NCBI GenBank assembly: GCA_030650195.1
Contig: JAUSEP010000011.1
Span: forward strand, 1-42,571
Direction: 5' to 3'
DNA: 42,571 bases
DNA from: Candidatus Berkelbacteria bacterium
GTDB taxonomy: Bacteria; Patescibacteriota; UBA1384; 2-12-FULL-50-11
Part shown: positions 1 through 10,321 of the stretch, piece after piece
Layout: each line of letters begins with the position of its first letter
Numbering within the stretch: the first letter of the stretch is position 1
Program-made: the position numbers and the translations under genes
Notes under the pieces: model-generated
Database searches by the model: none
What the model saw: the letters and a program-made list of their open reading frames with translations, nothing else
Told to the model about the DNA's origin: nothing

Positions 1-2
1 GA

Positions 3-668
3 GTGTTGATCGTGGTGGTAATGGGGGTGATGTCGCTTTCAAACTCTTTGATTGTAGGCACGGTTGTTAACGCAGATAAAACCATTATTAACCGTTGGGC
101 TTCGGAAGGAATCGAACTAACTCAAAAAATTCGTGATGATAGCATCCTCAATAAGTCCAAGGCGCCAAATTGGTTTTTGCCAGCTATCCGAGATTATGGT
201 GATGACTACGGTTGGTATAAGTTAAGCACGTTAGATAACGCAACTTGGAATATTTCTAAGGTTGCTGATTCCACCATCGACCCAGGATTATTTACAAGTC
301 TGGGTGAGACCCTAAATAGCGATCAGCTAGTTGGAAGCCGCCTTATCTGTGTAGAAGCTATTGGGGCTTCCGCCTTGTCAGATAACGACCAATCTTTTAA
401 CTGTAATGTTAGAGACAGCTCCGTAGTTAAAGACGGCTCTCGGTCAGTGCTGGATGCATGCCAGGACACTAACGGGCAATTTGATCAGTACTGTCAGATG
501 ACCAAGGATAGTATTAACCAGAACCAACTCTCCTCATCAACCCCAAAAATTATTCCATCAGGCAACGCCGTAAAAGTTCGCTCTGTTGTAATCTGGCAAG
601 ACAAAAGTCAGTTCCGTTCCAGTAGCATTGCCACCATTATCACTAACTGGAAGGGGTACGAACAGTAA
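3..668 (+). CDS. Type IV prepilin-like protein (PilV-like); 5' end probably outside the window
   Basis: Hydrophobic N-terminal segment (LIVVVMGVMSLSNSLIVGTVV) and tight linkage to a downstream prepilin; frame is open at the window edge. Confidence 0.55.
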   Translation: MLIVVVMGVMSLSNSLIVGTVVNADKTIINRWASEGIELTQKIRDDSILNKSKAPNWFLPAIRDYGDDYGWYKLSTLDNATWNISKVADSTIDPGLFTSLGETLNSDQLVGSRLICVEAIGASALSDNDQSFNCNVRDSSVVKDGSRSVLDACQDTNGQFDQYCQMTKDSINQNQLSSSTPKIIPSGNAVKVRSVVIWQDKSQFRSSSIATIITNWKGYEQ

Positions 669-669
669 G

Positions 670-1338
670 ATGCAGAGATTTGGGAATAAAAGCCAAGGGG
701 GATACACCTTAATCGAAATGCTCATTTCTGTGACTATTTTCTCCGGCCTTCTAATTATTGTTCTTGGGGTGGTTGCTACATCCAGCAGCTCCTCGGCTAA
801 AGTGAGCGTTCTGCGCGAGAAGAGTCAAGCTGCACGTGGGTTAATTGATCAGATATCTAACGACTTGCGATATGTCGATACCGAGGCAGAGTTTACTGAC
901 AGCAACACACGTTACAAGGGCTATGTTGTCGAGTCAACTCGCTTAGTCATAGCCCTCAGTTTACCTAATGCCGACCCCGAATGGCCGTTCGTGCGTAAAG
1001 AGTACACTATTGAAACGGTGAGTAACCGCCTAACCATAAGGTTGCTGGAAGAACGTAAATGCAAAATTACTAATTTTGAATGGGATTGCAACCCAGCTTT
1101 TCGATCACCAGTTACTGACCTGTTGGACAGCGCTTATACCCTCAACCAAGAAGCTGGTTTTCCCTCGGAATTTGGCGGTATAAACGTTGTTGATGCGGAG
1201 CAGCTTAACCCAAAAATATCACCGTTCGTCTCAATTACATTCACTGTTAAGCCCTCTGATTACACCGCCAGCTGTAGTGCGGAACCTGGTACTTGCTACA
1301 AAGTTTCAACTAGTATTAATTCGGGAGGTTCTCGATGA
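670..1338 (+). CDS. Prepilin with class III (N-methylation) signal
   Basis: N-terminus ...GGYTLIEMLISVTIFSGLLIIVLGVV matches the type IV prepilin cleavage/methylation motif; start taken at ATG 670 inside the longer ORF. Confidence 0.8.
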   Translation: MQRFGNKSQGGYTLIEMLISVTIFSGLLIIVLGVVATSSSSSAKVSVLREKSQAARGLIDQISNDLRYVDTEAEFTDSNTRYKGYVVESTRLVIALSLPNADPEWPFVRKEYTIETVSNRLTIRLLEERKCKITNFEWDCNPAFRSPVTDLLDSAYTLNQEAGFPSEFGGINVVDAEQLNPKISPFVSITFTVKPSDYTASCSAEPGTCYKVSTSINSGGSR

Positions 1339-2237
1339 AGCGCCTAAGAGCTAGTAGCTTAGTCTTGGTAGTGGTGGTTATGGCGGGGATTATAATTGTT
1401 GTTTTCGGAGCTAGCCGTCTGACTTTAGTGCAATATAACCAATCTAATCGTGACGAAGATAATATTTTCGCACTGTCTGCCGCAAGGGCAGGTATTGAAG
1501 ATGGGCTGTTGCGTTTTCGCTACAATCGTGATGCCGAGACCGGATCAAACGGGACTAAAGTTGCGCGATATAACCTAACAACAGGTGTTAGTGCTGGTGA
1601 AGTGGATCAAAATTCAAAATCAAATTTTGCCCTAAACGAGCAGTACTACGATATGAAATTAAGTTTCCGTGGCGGACAGATCGGTACTTTTGACACTGAT
1701 ACTCAAGAAAGCGTTGCTAAGGACGAATTGTTAGAGCTTACTGGGTTTCCCAACGAACCAGACAGATACTATCTAAGATATTGGTTTGAGTTCGTTGACT
1801 GCGGCAATACTCCGCGCGAAAATCGGCTTGTTCAAATTCAGCAAGTAAGCCAAACGACATCTTCCGGTAACCTGATAGCCTACGATCAAATTACCGTAAA
1901 GTATCCAGCCAACGGTACGACGGTTGATTCAAAGGATTCTAACCATATGTTCATTCGTACTACTCTTGGATCAGATAATTCTTTGGCTAGCTCGATCCGT
2001 CTGCGTCCGTACGGATGTTCTATCAAATACTCACTCGCTACTTCTTTAACAGATACAGGGCAGGCCAATGATGGGCCGAATTTTGACAGCTCTAAAAGCA
2101 TCATCACGTCTACAGGTTATTACGGCGCCGCTAAGCGTACGTTGATTGCCGAGATCAACCGTCTGAGCGGGCAGCTTATAAGTATCTATGACTTCAACAT
2201 CTACTCAGGTACTGGTGACATCAAGTCAGTAAATTAG
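1335..2237 (+). CDS. Pilus-assembly-associated hypothetical protein (PilX-like)
   Basis: ATGA-type overlap with the upstream prepilin; single N-terminal TM helix followed by an AARAGIEDGL segment typical of PilX-type minor pilins. Confidence 0.5.
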   Translation: MKRLRASSLVLVVVVMAGIIIVVFGASRLTLVQYNQSNRDEDNIFALSAARAGIEDGLLRFRYNRDAETGSNGTKVARYNLTTGVSAGEVDQNSKSNFALNEQYYDMKLSFRGGQIGTFDTDTQESVAKDELLELTGFPNEPDRYYLRYWFEFVDCGNTPRENRLVQIQQVSQTTSSGNLIAYDQITVKYPANGTTVDSKDSNHMFIRTTLGSDNSLASSIRLRPYGCSIKYSLATSLTDTGQANDGPNFDSSKSIITSTGYYGAAKRTLIAEINRLSGQLISIYDFNIYSGTGDIKSVN

Positions 2238-2276
2238 TTCTTGCTTCGCCTTCCAATATCCGTTATTAGTTATTAG

Positions 2277-2690
2277 ATGGATATTACCGTTTACACTGAC
2301 GGCGCTTCTCGTGGTAACCCGGGAGAAGCAGCAATTGCCTTTGTAATCAGCGGACTTCAGGATGGCGCAGTTGAGTATAAAGAGGCGATAGGTATCTACT
2401 CAAATAACCAAGCGGAGTACAGGGCAATGCTCTCTGCATTAGAAAGGTTAGTTGAGCTAGAAATCAAAGATGCTGATATCTCTTTATTCTCTGATTCCGA
2501 ACTTATGGTTAAACAGATCAAAGGAGAATACCGAGTTAAGGATATTAATCTAAAGCCGTTATTTAGTCAGGTTTCAAGCTACTGTGCAAGGCTAGAGGCC
2601 AAGGGTAACCAACTGCAGTTTACCGCTGTTCGTCGAGAGCTAAATAAAGACGCCGACCGACTGGCAAATATTGCTTTGGACGAGGCGTGA
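2277..2690 (+). CDS. RNase H-like ribonuclease HI family protein
   Basis: YTDGASRGNPG...NNQAEYRAMLSALE...SDSELMVKQIKGEY...NKDADRLAN are RNase HI motifs. Confidence 0.88.
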   Translation: MDITVYTDGASRGNPGEAAIAFVISGLQDGAVEYKEAIGIYSNNQAEYRAMLSALERLVELEIKDADISLFSDSELMVKQIKGEYRVKDINLKPLFSQVSSYCARLEAKGNQLQFTAVRRELNKDADRLANIALDEA

Positions 2691-3808
2691 TGTTTAGGCG
2701 GTTTCTGTCCGCTCCAATCGATTGGATCTCTCTAATCGTACCGATAATACTTACTATTACCGGAGTTATTACTATCTACACAATTACTTTTGCTCAAGAA
2801 AAGTCTGGTTTGGCGACAAGTCAGGTAATTTTCGCTTCTATTGGGTTGGTAGCGATGGTTGTTGCAATGTTTTCTGACTACAGGCACCTTCGTTCTTTTG
2901 CTAATATTCTTTATTTGCTAGGAGTGGTGATGCTATTACTACTGATACCCCCGATAGCCGCTAAAATACCGTTTACTCTAAAAATATTTGGTGCCTACAG
3001 ATGGTTAGATTTAGGGTTCTTTCAGCTTCAACCAGGTGAAATTTTTAAACTCATTGCCGCAATATTTGGTGCCAAAATATTGACTCAACACATAGGTCTC
3101 ATTAATTGGAAAAAAACACTGGTTTACATCTTTTTCGCTGCGATACCAATCTTCCTTGTTTTAATTCAGCCAGACTTAGGAACGGCTTCGGTGATTTTGA
3201 TAGTTTTTGCAGCCGCTTTTTTAGCTGCTCGTCCTTCTGGACGGATCGTGACAACCATCTTGATGATTTTTTTGATTTCCCTTCCTCTCATATGGCTAAC
3301 ACTAAAGCCGTATCAAAAAAATCGGGTCGAAACTCTCCTCAATCCATCTACAGATCCGCAAGGTCAGGGGTATAACGTTCGACAATCGCTTATCGCCGTT
3401 GGTTCGGGTGGGCTAACTGGACGAGGGTTTGGTCAGGGCTCACAAACAGTTTTGAACTTTTTACCGGTGGCTCATACAGATTTTGTTTTTTCTGGTTTTG
3501 CTGAGGCAACCGGATTCGTTGGTTCGTTAGTTATTATTTTCCTGTATTTATTATTAATATATCGAGCAATTAATATCGCTAGCATATCAACAGATAAATT
3601 CGGTCAGTTATTAGCAGTTGCTATAGCGGCTAAATTTCTTTTTCAAGTCACAGTTCATATAGGTATGAACCTGGGGTTACTACCTGTTACAGGTATTCCA
3701 CTTCCCTTCATGTCAGGAGGCGGTACCTCGCTAATTATCGACTTACTCTGTGTTGGTATCCTGCAAAGTATTCATATTCGTCACGCTCGTGTTGGTTTTC
3801 GTTCCTAA
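2690..3808 (+). CDS. rodA: FtsW/RodA/SpoVE family cell-shape/division glycosyltransferase
   Basis: Polytopic; LQPGEIFKL, QPDLGTA, QGYNVRQSLIAVGSGGLTGRGFGQG, HTDFVFSGFAEATGF, G(I/M)PLPFMSGGGTS motifs. Confidence 0.9.
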   Translation: MFRRFLSAPIDWISLIVPIILTITGVITIYTITFAQEKSGLATSQVIFASIGLVAMVVAMFSDYRHLRSFANILYLLGVVMLLLLIPPIAAKIPFTLKIFGAYRWLDLGFFQLQPGEIFKLIAAIFGAKILTQHIGLINWKKTLVYIFFAAIPIFLVLIQPDLGTASVILIVFAAAFLAARPSGRIVTTILMIFLISLPLIWLTLKPYQKNRVETLLNPSTDPQGQGYNVRQSLIAVGSGGLTGRGFGQGSQTVLNFLPVAHTDFVFSGFAEATGFVGSLVIIFLYLLLIYRAINIASISTDKFGQLLAVAIAAKFLFQVTVHIGMNLGLLPVTGIPLPFMSGGGTSLIIDLLCVGILQSIHIRHARVGFRS

Positions 3809-3863
3809 CAACGTTGACCCAAACAGAGAAATCAGCTACACTAGCATCTGTTAATATAAAAAG

Positions 3864-4244
3864 ATGGAGTCGACTGTAGCGATAATTAGTCTCGGTGGCA
3901 AACAACACCTTGTCTCACAAGGCGCCACTGTCGTGGTAAACAAATTAGACTCCAAGGAAGGGGAGGTTCTTACGCTCCCGGATATGCTTAGTAACCGAAC
4001 CGTTCAGGCTAAGGTTGTTTCCCACCAATTAGGCAAAAAAGTTAATGGTTTGAAGTTCAAGGCTAAGACTCGTTACTTCAAGCGTTACGGTCATCGTCAG
4101 TCGCAAACTTCAGTAGAAGTTGTTTCTATTGGTGCGGCATCTCAGAAGTCAGCAGAGACTGCTAAAACTACAGTAAAAAAAACCACACCGGCCAAAAAAG
4201 TAACTTCAGTAAAGACTAAGAAGGTAACTGATGCCGCGTCTTAG
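3864..4244 (+). CDS. rplU: 50S ribosomal protein L21
   Basis: GGKQHLVSQGATVVVNKLD...VKVVSHQLGKKVNGLKFKAKTRYFKRYGHRQ; Lys-rich C-terminal tail. Confidence 0.9.
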   Translation: MESTVAIISLGGKQHLVSQGATVVVNKLDSKEGEVLTLPDMLSNRTVQAKVVSHQLGKKVNGLKFKAKTRYFKRYGHRQSQTSVEVVSIGAASQKSAETAKTTVKKTTPAKKVTSVKTKKVTDAAS

Positions 4245-4428
4245 GTTGCCCTTTGTTCCATTTTTAGGTTCTGTTGTCGATGAGGGTAAAAAAGTTGTTT
4301 GGCCAACACGCGATGTTGTTATACGTCACACCGTGATGGTGATTGTCTCTGTTGCTATTGCAACACTGATTTTTGCTTCAATAGATTTTGGTTTACAGAA
4401 GTTAGTAATTTTAGCGATTAAAAAATAA
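4231..4428 (+). CDS. secE: Preprotein translocase subunit SecE
   Basis: Short single-TM protein, EGKKVVWPTRDVVIRHTVMVIVSV, directly upstream of nusG. Confidence 0.88.
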   Translation: MPRLRLPFVPFLGSVVDEGKKVVWPTRDVVIRHTVMVIVSVAIATLIFASIDFGLQKLVILAIKK

Positions 4429-5045
4429 TGCCTAAAAAAACAGACGACCTAGACGAAAAACTAGACACTAAACCAGAAGTTAAGGCAGAAGAGCCTTCTA
4501 CTACTAGCACACGCCAAGCAGATACCGCTGGTTGGTATGTTATCCATACCTATGCTGGTTACGAAGATCAGGTTGCGGAGAATATCCTACAAAGAGCGGC
4601 TAACTTAAAACTTCAGGATTATATTTTTGAAGTTATTGTTCCAAAAGAAAAACAAGTGGAGATAAAAAACGGCAAACGTAAGACTATCGAAAAAAGAAGT
4701 TTTCCGGGGTATGTTTTTGTAAACATGGTTGTTACTGACGAGTCTTGGTACGTTGTTCGCAATACCCCAAGCGTAACCGGTTTCTTGGGTTCTGGTGTTC
4801 GACCAACCGCAATTCCAGAATCCGAAGTAGCTCAAATTAAGGCTCGAATGGAACGTGACGAGCCAGAGCATACAGTAGACTTGAAGCTTGATGACTTAGT
4901 TCGAATATCTGATGGTCCGTTAAAAGGTTACGAAGGTAAGATTACTGACGTAGACCCAGTTAAAGGAAAAATTAAAGTATCTGTTTCGATGTTTGGTCGT
5001 GAGACACCAGTGAACCTGGATTTCCTACAAGTTAAAAAGATGTAA
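4428..5045 (+). CDS. nusG: Transcription termination/antitermination protein NusG
   Basis: [19 protein letters not shown]...[11 protein letters not shown]...[15 protein letters not shown] (NGN and KOW). Confidence 0.95.
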   Translation: MPKKTDDLDEKLDTKPEVKAEEPSTTSTRQADTAGWYVIHTYAGYEDQVAENILQRAANLKLQDYIFEVIVPKEKQVEIKNGKRKTIEKRSFPGYVFVNMVVTDESWYVVRNTPSVTGFLGSGVRPTAIPESEVAQIKARMERDEPEHTVDLKLDDLVRISDGPLKGYEGKITDVDPVKGKIKVSVSMFGRETPVNLDFLQVKKM

Positions 5046-5047
5046 AA

Positions 5048-5473
5048 ATGGCAAAAAAAATTAAAACAATTGTTAAGTTACAAGCACAGGCCGGTAAGGC
5101 CACCCCAGCACCACCAGTTGGTACCGCTTTAGGTCCCCACGGTATTGCTTTGATGGATTTTGTGACCCAATTCAACGAGCTGACTCGTCCTATGGGCGAC
5201 ACAGTCGTTCCAGTGGAAGTTACGATCTATGAAGACCGAACTTTCAGCTTTATAACCAAAACCCCGCCAGCGGCTAACCAGCTACTTAAGGCAGCTGGTT
5301 TAGAGAAGGGTTCACAGACACCAAAGAAAGAAAAAGTTGGTAAAGTTACACGCGATCAAGTTCGTGCCATTGCGGAAAACAAAATGGACGACTTAAATGC
5401 TCGTACGATAGAGCAAGCGATTAAGATTATTGAAGGCACGGCCCGTTCTATGGGTGTCGAAGTAGAGAAGTAA
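5048..5473 (+). CDS. rplK: 50S ribosomal protein L11
   Basis: [25 protein letters not shown]...[20 protein letters not shown]. Confidence 0.96.
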   Translation: MAKKIKTIVKLQAQAGKATPAPPVGTALGPHGIALMDFVTQFNELTRPMGDTVVPVEVTIYEDRTFSFITKTPPAANQLLKAAGLEKGSQTPKKEKVGKVTRDQVRAIAENKMDDLNARTIEQAIKIIEGTARSMGVEVEK

Positions 5474-5494
5474 TTAGTTTTCTGAGAATAGAAA

Positions 5495-5535
5495 AGAAGG
5501 CCGGGCATTGCCCGGCCTTCTGGTGAAGGCGTCAG
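5495..5535. terminator. Bidirectional intrinsic terminator between convergent rplK and the downstream minus-strand gene
   Basis: Perfect inverted repeat AGAAGGCCGGGC-att-GCCCGGCCTTCT at 5495-5521. Confidence 0.75.
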
Positions 5536-6701
5536 ACGATCTTGATTCTTGGGCAGACCAGTCCTTTGGTGGATCGTAGCGTGGCCACACAGAAGGCTAT
5601 GGTGTCCCCAGCTGTCTGCAAGAGCCAGTTCGGCTTAGGTTCAGGGAACGGTTCGTATGGGCCCGCGCTTGGATGCGCCTCCACTGCATCTTTGGGCATA
5701 GATTCGAGCGCTCCCCGGATCGGTTTCCCTTTGTTCAAAACGTCCGATAGCCACGAGTAAAGCATTAGAATGGCTAGAATCCCAGAGACCATCGTCAAAC
5801 TTCCCTGTAGTACCCCTGGCTCCAAGAAGACATTCGACGATACGGCGATACCACCGAAAAAGCCGAACACCACAGCGTCTCCTAGTCTGTCACGATTCAC
5901 CGTCCGCTCCTTGCTATCAAAAATGCGGATAAGGCCAGTGGACAGTAGGAAAGCCAAAGCACACACAACCATAAGTCCTAACCAACCTGCGACGATCGCT
6001 ACTACCCAAGCAAACGTAATCACTACCCACGCTAAGCCACAGATAGTGGCGAGAGCTAAGAGCAATAAGCCAGGCGAGCGAGGAACTTTACCCCAGTACT
6101 TCATTTCCCTGCGGGTCTTCTCGATTGCAAAGTCTTGCATCGCATCGAGCCAGACGCTGACAGGGTTGGAACCGTTATAGAGAAAGTAAGCGACTGAAGT
6201 GAAGATATTGAACACCACGGCCGCCGCCATTATAATCCCCATAATCGTCAGTATCGAGACGACCTTCCACGATAGACGACAGATGGAGTCGTCCTGATAG
6301 TAATTCCAGTCTGCGGCCCAGGCTGATGAGATAAAGCGGTCTATCAGCTTCCAAACACGGCCACTTCCCTTAACGGCTAGGACGCCGTTGCGGTAGGTGG
6401 TGTCTTGTGAGCAGACGAGGTTGGTTCCAAAGGCGAAGACGGACATCAGCGCCACTATCACGAAAGAGATTGCGTAAGAATCTGCCCAATGGCTCCCAAT
6501 AACCACCAAGGCGGCCTGGTAGATACCGAAGGCATAGACAGAGCCCGTCGCAATGAGTAGCAAGCCACCGAATCGTTTGACGATCGGCGTTTGAGAAGCG
6601 GAAGCGAGGATTACTGCGGTAACCGCAATAATCCCTAGCCATAACAAAGCACTCCCCAGATTTGGGTAACGTTGCTCCGCAATATTGAGATACTGCAACA
6701 T
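5532..6701 (-). CDS. Polytopic membrane protein of unknown function
   Basis: Long ORF with many hydrophobic helices; likely start MLQYLNIAEQ preceded by the plus-strand complement of an AGGAGG-like SD (tctggaggaaaaaaatg). Confidence 0.6.
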   Translation of the reverse strand: MLQYLNIAEQRYPNLGSALLWLGIIAVTAVILASASQTPIVKRFGGLLLIATGSVYAFGIYQAALVVIGSHWADSYAISFVIVALMSVFAFGTNLVCSQDTTYRNGVLAVKGSGRVWKLIDRFISSAWAADWNYYQDDSICRLSWKVVSILTIMGIIMAAAVVFNIFTSVAYFLYNGSNPVSVWLDAMQDFAIEKTRREMKYWGKVPRSPGLLLLALATICGLAWVVITFAWVVAIVAGWLGLMVVCALAFLLSTGLIRIFDSKERTVNRDRLGDAVVFGFFGGIAVSSNVFLEPGVLQGSLTMVSGILAILMLYSWLSDVLNKGKPIRGALESMPKDAVEAHPSAGPYEPFPEPKPNWLLQTAGDTIAFCVATLRSTKGLVCPRIKIV

Positions 6702-6796
6702 TTTTTTCCTCCAGATTGTCAAGCGTCCATGAACTGGACACAAACTGATAGCAATCCTGCTCCAAAAGGTTCGGAAAGTCAAGCAGTTTGGTTACA

Positions 6797-6822
6797 GAAA
6801 AAGCTCCACCTTGCGGCGGAGC
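6797..6822 (-). terminator. Terminator-like hairpin with U-tract on the minus strand
   Basis: Minus strand reads GCTCCGCC-GCAA-GGTGGAGC-TTTTTC; 8-bp stem with GCAA tetraloop. Confidence 0.6.
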
Positions 6823-6940
6823 CTTTCCCTTATCCTCCCAAACGCTATCTACCTCAATAAGAATTATGCGCGACCAATTATATGAGGCCGCGGGCGAAAG
6901 CTATTTCGAAGTTTTGAAAATTTAACATATTATATGTGGG

Positions 6941-8035
6941 ATGTCAACAGTAAAACGATGGTTTTTGGGTTCTACTACCGAAGACATATTATCTGTTTCT
7001 ATGCTAGAGCCACTTGGACCGGCCTCATGGCAAAAGCTCTATACAAATTTCAGAAGTTTGAAAGGGGTCCTAGAAGCCGATACGAGCCTTCTTATGAGGG
7101 CTGGTCTCAGCGCCCATCAAGCTGATGCGCTAAAGAATCGGCCAGACAAGGTTGATGCCGCAAAACATTTACTCAGCAGTAAAAGAATTGAAATTGTTAC
7201 TATCGATTCTTCTGATTATCCGGTTTTGCTTAAAGAAATTAACGATCCACCTTTATGGCTTTTCTGTCGTGGAAACAAAAAAGTTTTAAAGAAGGTTTGT
7301 TTAACAGTTGTTGGTACGAGGAAACCTTCGAGCTATGCCTTGCTTGCGGCAGAAAAGCTTCTACCCGAAGCATTGGTTAGACAATTATGTTTGGTTTCTG
7401 GATTAGCCTACGGCGTAGATAAAAAGATTCACCAACTTGCTTTGAAATATAAGGCACCAACCATCGCTGTTTTAGCGGGTGGATTAGATTCTATATATCC
7501 AGCCGAACATCATCGTCTTGCCGAGCAGATCGTTGAGTCGGGAGGGTTGTTGGCTACCGAATATCCGCCGTTGTCTCGTCCCCGTCCCGCCAAATTCCCA
7601 ATTAGAAACAGAATAATAGCGGGACTTTCGAAAGTGACGATTGTCTTAGAAGCGGCTATTCGTTCCGGCTCATTAACAACTGCCAAGTCAGCGCTGGATT
7701 ACAATCGGGAAGTAATGGCGGTACCAAGCGAGATTACTCGTCGTGGTACCGACGGAACTAATTTTTTAATAAAACAGGGGGCGACATTACTAGACGATCC
7801 ACACCAACTCTTCGAGCTTTATGGTTTCAAAACAAATAAAAAAATAGATAACCTTGACGCATCGGCGCAAGAGCTTCTACACTTACTAGCCAAGGGAGCG
7901 CTTTCGGTCGATCAAATTGCCCAGTTGACTGCCACTGCAATTCCAGAGACTCTAGGAATACTGACCGAGTTAGAGCTACTAGGAAAAGTTTTCCAGAGCC
8001 GTCCAGGGCTCTACCAATTAAGAAAGAATGTCTAA
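6941..8035 (+). CDS. dprA: DNA processing protein DprA/Smf
   Basis: VVGTRKPSSYA...LVSGLAYGVDKKIHQLAL...IAVLAGGLDSIYPAEH...FPIRNRIIAGLS...TAKSALDYNREVMAVP. Confidence 0.95.
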   Translation: MSTVKRWFLGSTTEDILSVSMLEPLGPASWQKLYTNFRSLKGVLEADTSLLMRAGLSAHQADALKNRPDKVDAAKHLLSSKRIEIVTIDSSDYPVLLKEINDPPLWLFCRGNKKVLKKVCLTVVGTRKPSSYALLAAEKLLPEALVRQLCLVSGLAYGVDKKIHQLALKYKAPTIAVLAGGLDSIYPAEHHRLAEQIVESGGLLATEYPPLSRPRPAKFPIRNRIIAGLSKVTIVLEAAIRSGSLTTAKSALDYNREVMAVPSEITRRGTDGTNFLIKQGATLLDDPHQLFELYGFKTNKKIDNLDASAQELLHLLAKGALSVDQIAQLTATAIPETLGILTELELLGKVFQSRPGLYQLRKNV

Positions 8036-10265
8036 GAAGCTAGTTATTGTAGAGAGCCCGGCAAAAGCCAAAACAATTGGCCAGTATTTAGGTACAGATT
8101 TTACTGTTAGAGCTTCATACGGTCATGTTCGAGATTTACCTTTAAAGAAGCTTGGGATAGATCCGGCTAAACACTTTGCTGTGGATTATGTTCCGATTGC
8201 TAAGGCCAAGACCGTTCTAACAGAACTTAAGAATCTTCTTAAAACTTCTTCTGAGTTATATCTTGCAACTGACTTTGATCGAGAAGGTGAAGCCATCGCT
8301 TGGCATCTGACAGAACTCTTGAAACCAAAGATGCCAATTCACCGCATTACTTTCCACGAGATTACTAAGCCTGCGATTGAAAACGCCCTTAAACATCCTC
8401 GGACAATTGATACTAAGTTGGTTGATGCCCAGCAGGCTAGGCGTATTTTGGATCGTTTGGTTGGCTACAAACTCTCACCATTCTTGTGGAAGAAAGTCTA
8501 CCGAGGTCTATCTGCTGGAAGAGTCCAGTCCGTAGCTGTTCGACTTATTGTCGAGAGAGAACGGGAAATAAAAGACTTTAAGGCCGAAGAGTCGTGGACG
8601 CTTGACGCCATCCTTAAGAGTAAGGGCGGAGACTTTGCTGCGTATCTGGCCAAAGAGGGGACCACTGCCAAACTTGAGCTCTCAAACCAAAAAGAAATAG
8701 ATGTACTAAAGAAAAAGTTAGAAAAATCTAAGCTTGAAGTTGAAAAAATTGAGAATACAGACTCCCAGCTTAAGCCACAGGCGCCATTAATCACCTCGAC
8801 GCTTCAGCAGGCCGCTGCTCGTGTTCTGCATTTTTCTGCTAAGAAGACCATGAAGATTGCCCAGGATCTGTACGAGGGAGTTGATGTCGAAGGTAAGGGC
8901 TCGATCGCTCTTATTACCTACATGCGAACTGATTCCTACCAGATGTCGGAGATCGCTAAAAAACAAGCAGAGGGCCTGATTGCGAAAAACTATGGTGCGA
9001 AATACCTACCTGATCGCCCTAATCTATTTTCAAAAAAAGTTCGTGGGGCACAGGAAGCTCACGAAGCGATCCGACCAACCGACTTTTCTATTAGACCTGA
9101 TGAGATCAAAGGACAGCTGACAAAAGACCATTTCAACTTATATAACCTAATATGGTCTCAGGCTATGGGATCGCTAATGGCACCAGCTCAAGTTAAAACA
9201 ACGACAGCTTCCGTTAAGTCTGATGCGGGAGTACTTATCGGTCGTGGTCGAGAATTAACCTTCGATGGGTTCATGCGGCTTGTACCTGATGTTGAAGAAA
9301 ACTTTGTCCAACTACCAAAATTAGCAGAGAAAGAAGCAATCACATTAAAGAAATTAGATTCTGTTCAGCACTTTACCGAGCCACCTGGTCGTTACTCGGA
9401 AGCCTCGTTGGTGCGTGAATTAGAAAAGCGTGGGATCGGCAGACCTTCAACTTATGCTCCTATTATGTCGACTATAGTTGATCGAGGTTATGTTACCAAG
9501 CTTGCTAGTCGTTTTACGCCTACGGAAGTGGCAGGAATTGTAATAGATTTACTAGTTGAACATTTCCCAGATATTGTTGACTACAACTTTACCGCGGAGA
9601 TGGAAGACAAATTGGATGATATCGCCGAAGGTAAGCGTGAGCTCGAGCCGGTCTTAGAAGAATTTTATACACCGTTTGCCAAACTTCTGGCGGAAAAAGA
9701 AAAAACTGTAGATAAAAAAGCGATAGTTGAAGAAGCGACAGATAAAAAGTGTCCTGATTGCAGTAAGCCTATTGTCTTGAAACTTGGGCGTTACGGTAAG
9801 TTCTACTCATGTACTGGGTTTCCGGAGTGTAAGCACACTGAACCTTACTTAGACGATAAATTTACCGCAGACGAGGAAAAAGAGATTAAGGAAGAGGTAA
9901 AAGAGGTGTGTGAGAAGTGCGGTGGTAAGATGGCCATTAAACAAGGACGTTTCGGTACATTTCTCGCCTGTACCAATTATCCGAAATGTAAGTTTACAAA
10001 AGCCATTGTGATTGGTTCTAGCGTTCCTTGTCCAAATTGTGGCAAAGAGCTAATTCGTCGTAATACCCGTCGTGGGAAAGTCTTCTGGGGCTGTTCAGGA
10101 TATCCAGACTGTAAAACTGCCTACTGGGATGAGCCGTTGGCTGAGAAGTGTCCAAAGTGCAGTAACTTAATGGTAAATAAAAAATCTGGTCCTGCCTGTA
10201 GTCAGTGTGATTATAAGAAAGAGAAGCAAGAGGAAGCAGGAAAAGCTTCTGCAATAGAGGCATAA
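8028..10265 (+). CDS. topA: DNA topoisomerase I (type IA) with C-terminal zinc ribbons
   Basis: KLVIVESPAKAKTIGQYLG..., ATDFDREGEAIAWH, ITYMRTDSYQMS, plus several CxxC zinc ribbons. Confidence 0.97.
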   Translation: MSKKLVIVESPAKAKTIGQYLGTDFTVRASYGHVRDLPLKKLGIDPAKHFAVDYVPIAKAKTVLTELKNLLKTSSELYLATDFDREGEAIAWHLTELLKPKMPIHRITFHEITKPAIENALKHPRTIDTKLVDAQQARRILDRLVGYKLSPFLWKKVYRGLSAGRVQSVAVRLIVEREREIKDFKAEESWTLDAILKSKGGDFAAYLAKEGTTAKLELSNQKEIDVLKKKLEKSKLEVEKIENTDSQLKPQAPLITSTLQQAAARVLHFSAKKTMKIAQDLYEGVDVEGKGSIALITYMRTDSYQMSEIAKKQAEGLIAKNYGAKYLPDRPNLFSKKVRGAQEAHEAIRPTDFSIRPDEIKGQLTKDHFNLYNLIWSQAMGSLMAPAQVKTTTASVKSDAGVLIGRGRELTFDGFMRLVPDVEENFVQLPKLAEKEAITLKKLDSVQHFTEPPGRYSEASLVRELEKRGIGRPSTYAPIMSTIVDRGYVTKLASRFTPTEVAGIVIDLLVEHFPDIVDYNFTAEMEDKLDDIAEGKRELEPVLEEFYTPFAKLLAEKEKTVDKKAIVEEATDKKCPDCSKPIVLKLGRYGKFYSCTGFPECKHTEPYLDDKFTADEEKEIKEEVKEVCEKCGGKMAIKQGRFGTFLACTNYPKCKFTKAIVIGSSVPCPNCGKELIRRNTRRGKVFWGCSGYPDCKTAYWDEPLAEKCPKCSNLMVNKKSGPACSQCDYKKEKQEEAGKASAIEA

Positions 10266-10270
10266 AAATG

Positions 10271-10298
10271 AGTGCCTCGAACTTTTGTCCGAGGCACT
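10271..10298. terminator. Bidirectional intrinsic terminator
   Basis: AGTGCCTCG ... CGAGGCACT between convergent topA and the minus-strand ORF. Confidence 0.65.
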
Positions 10299-10321
10299 AA
10301 GCCTTGAGTCTGATGCATGAG

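Noticed and set aside
8498-8794. Minus-strand 98-aa ORF inside topA
   Set aside because: Fully antisense to a highly conserved gene; Ser/Phe-rich composition is a coding-strand artefact.
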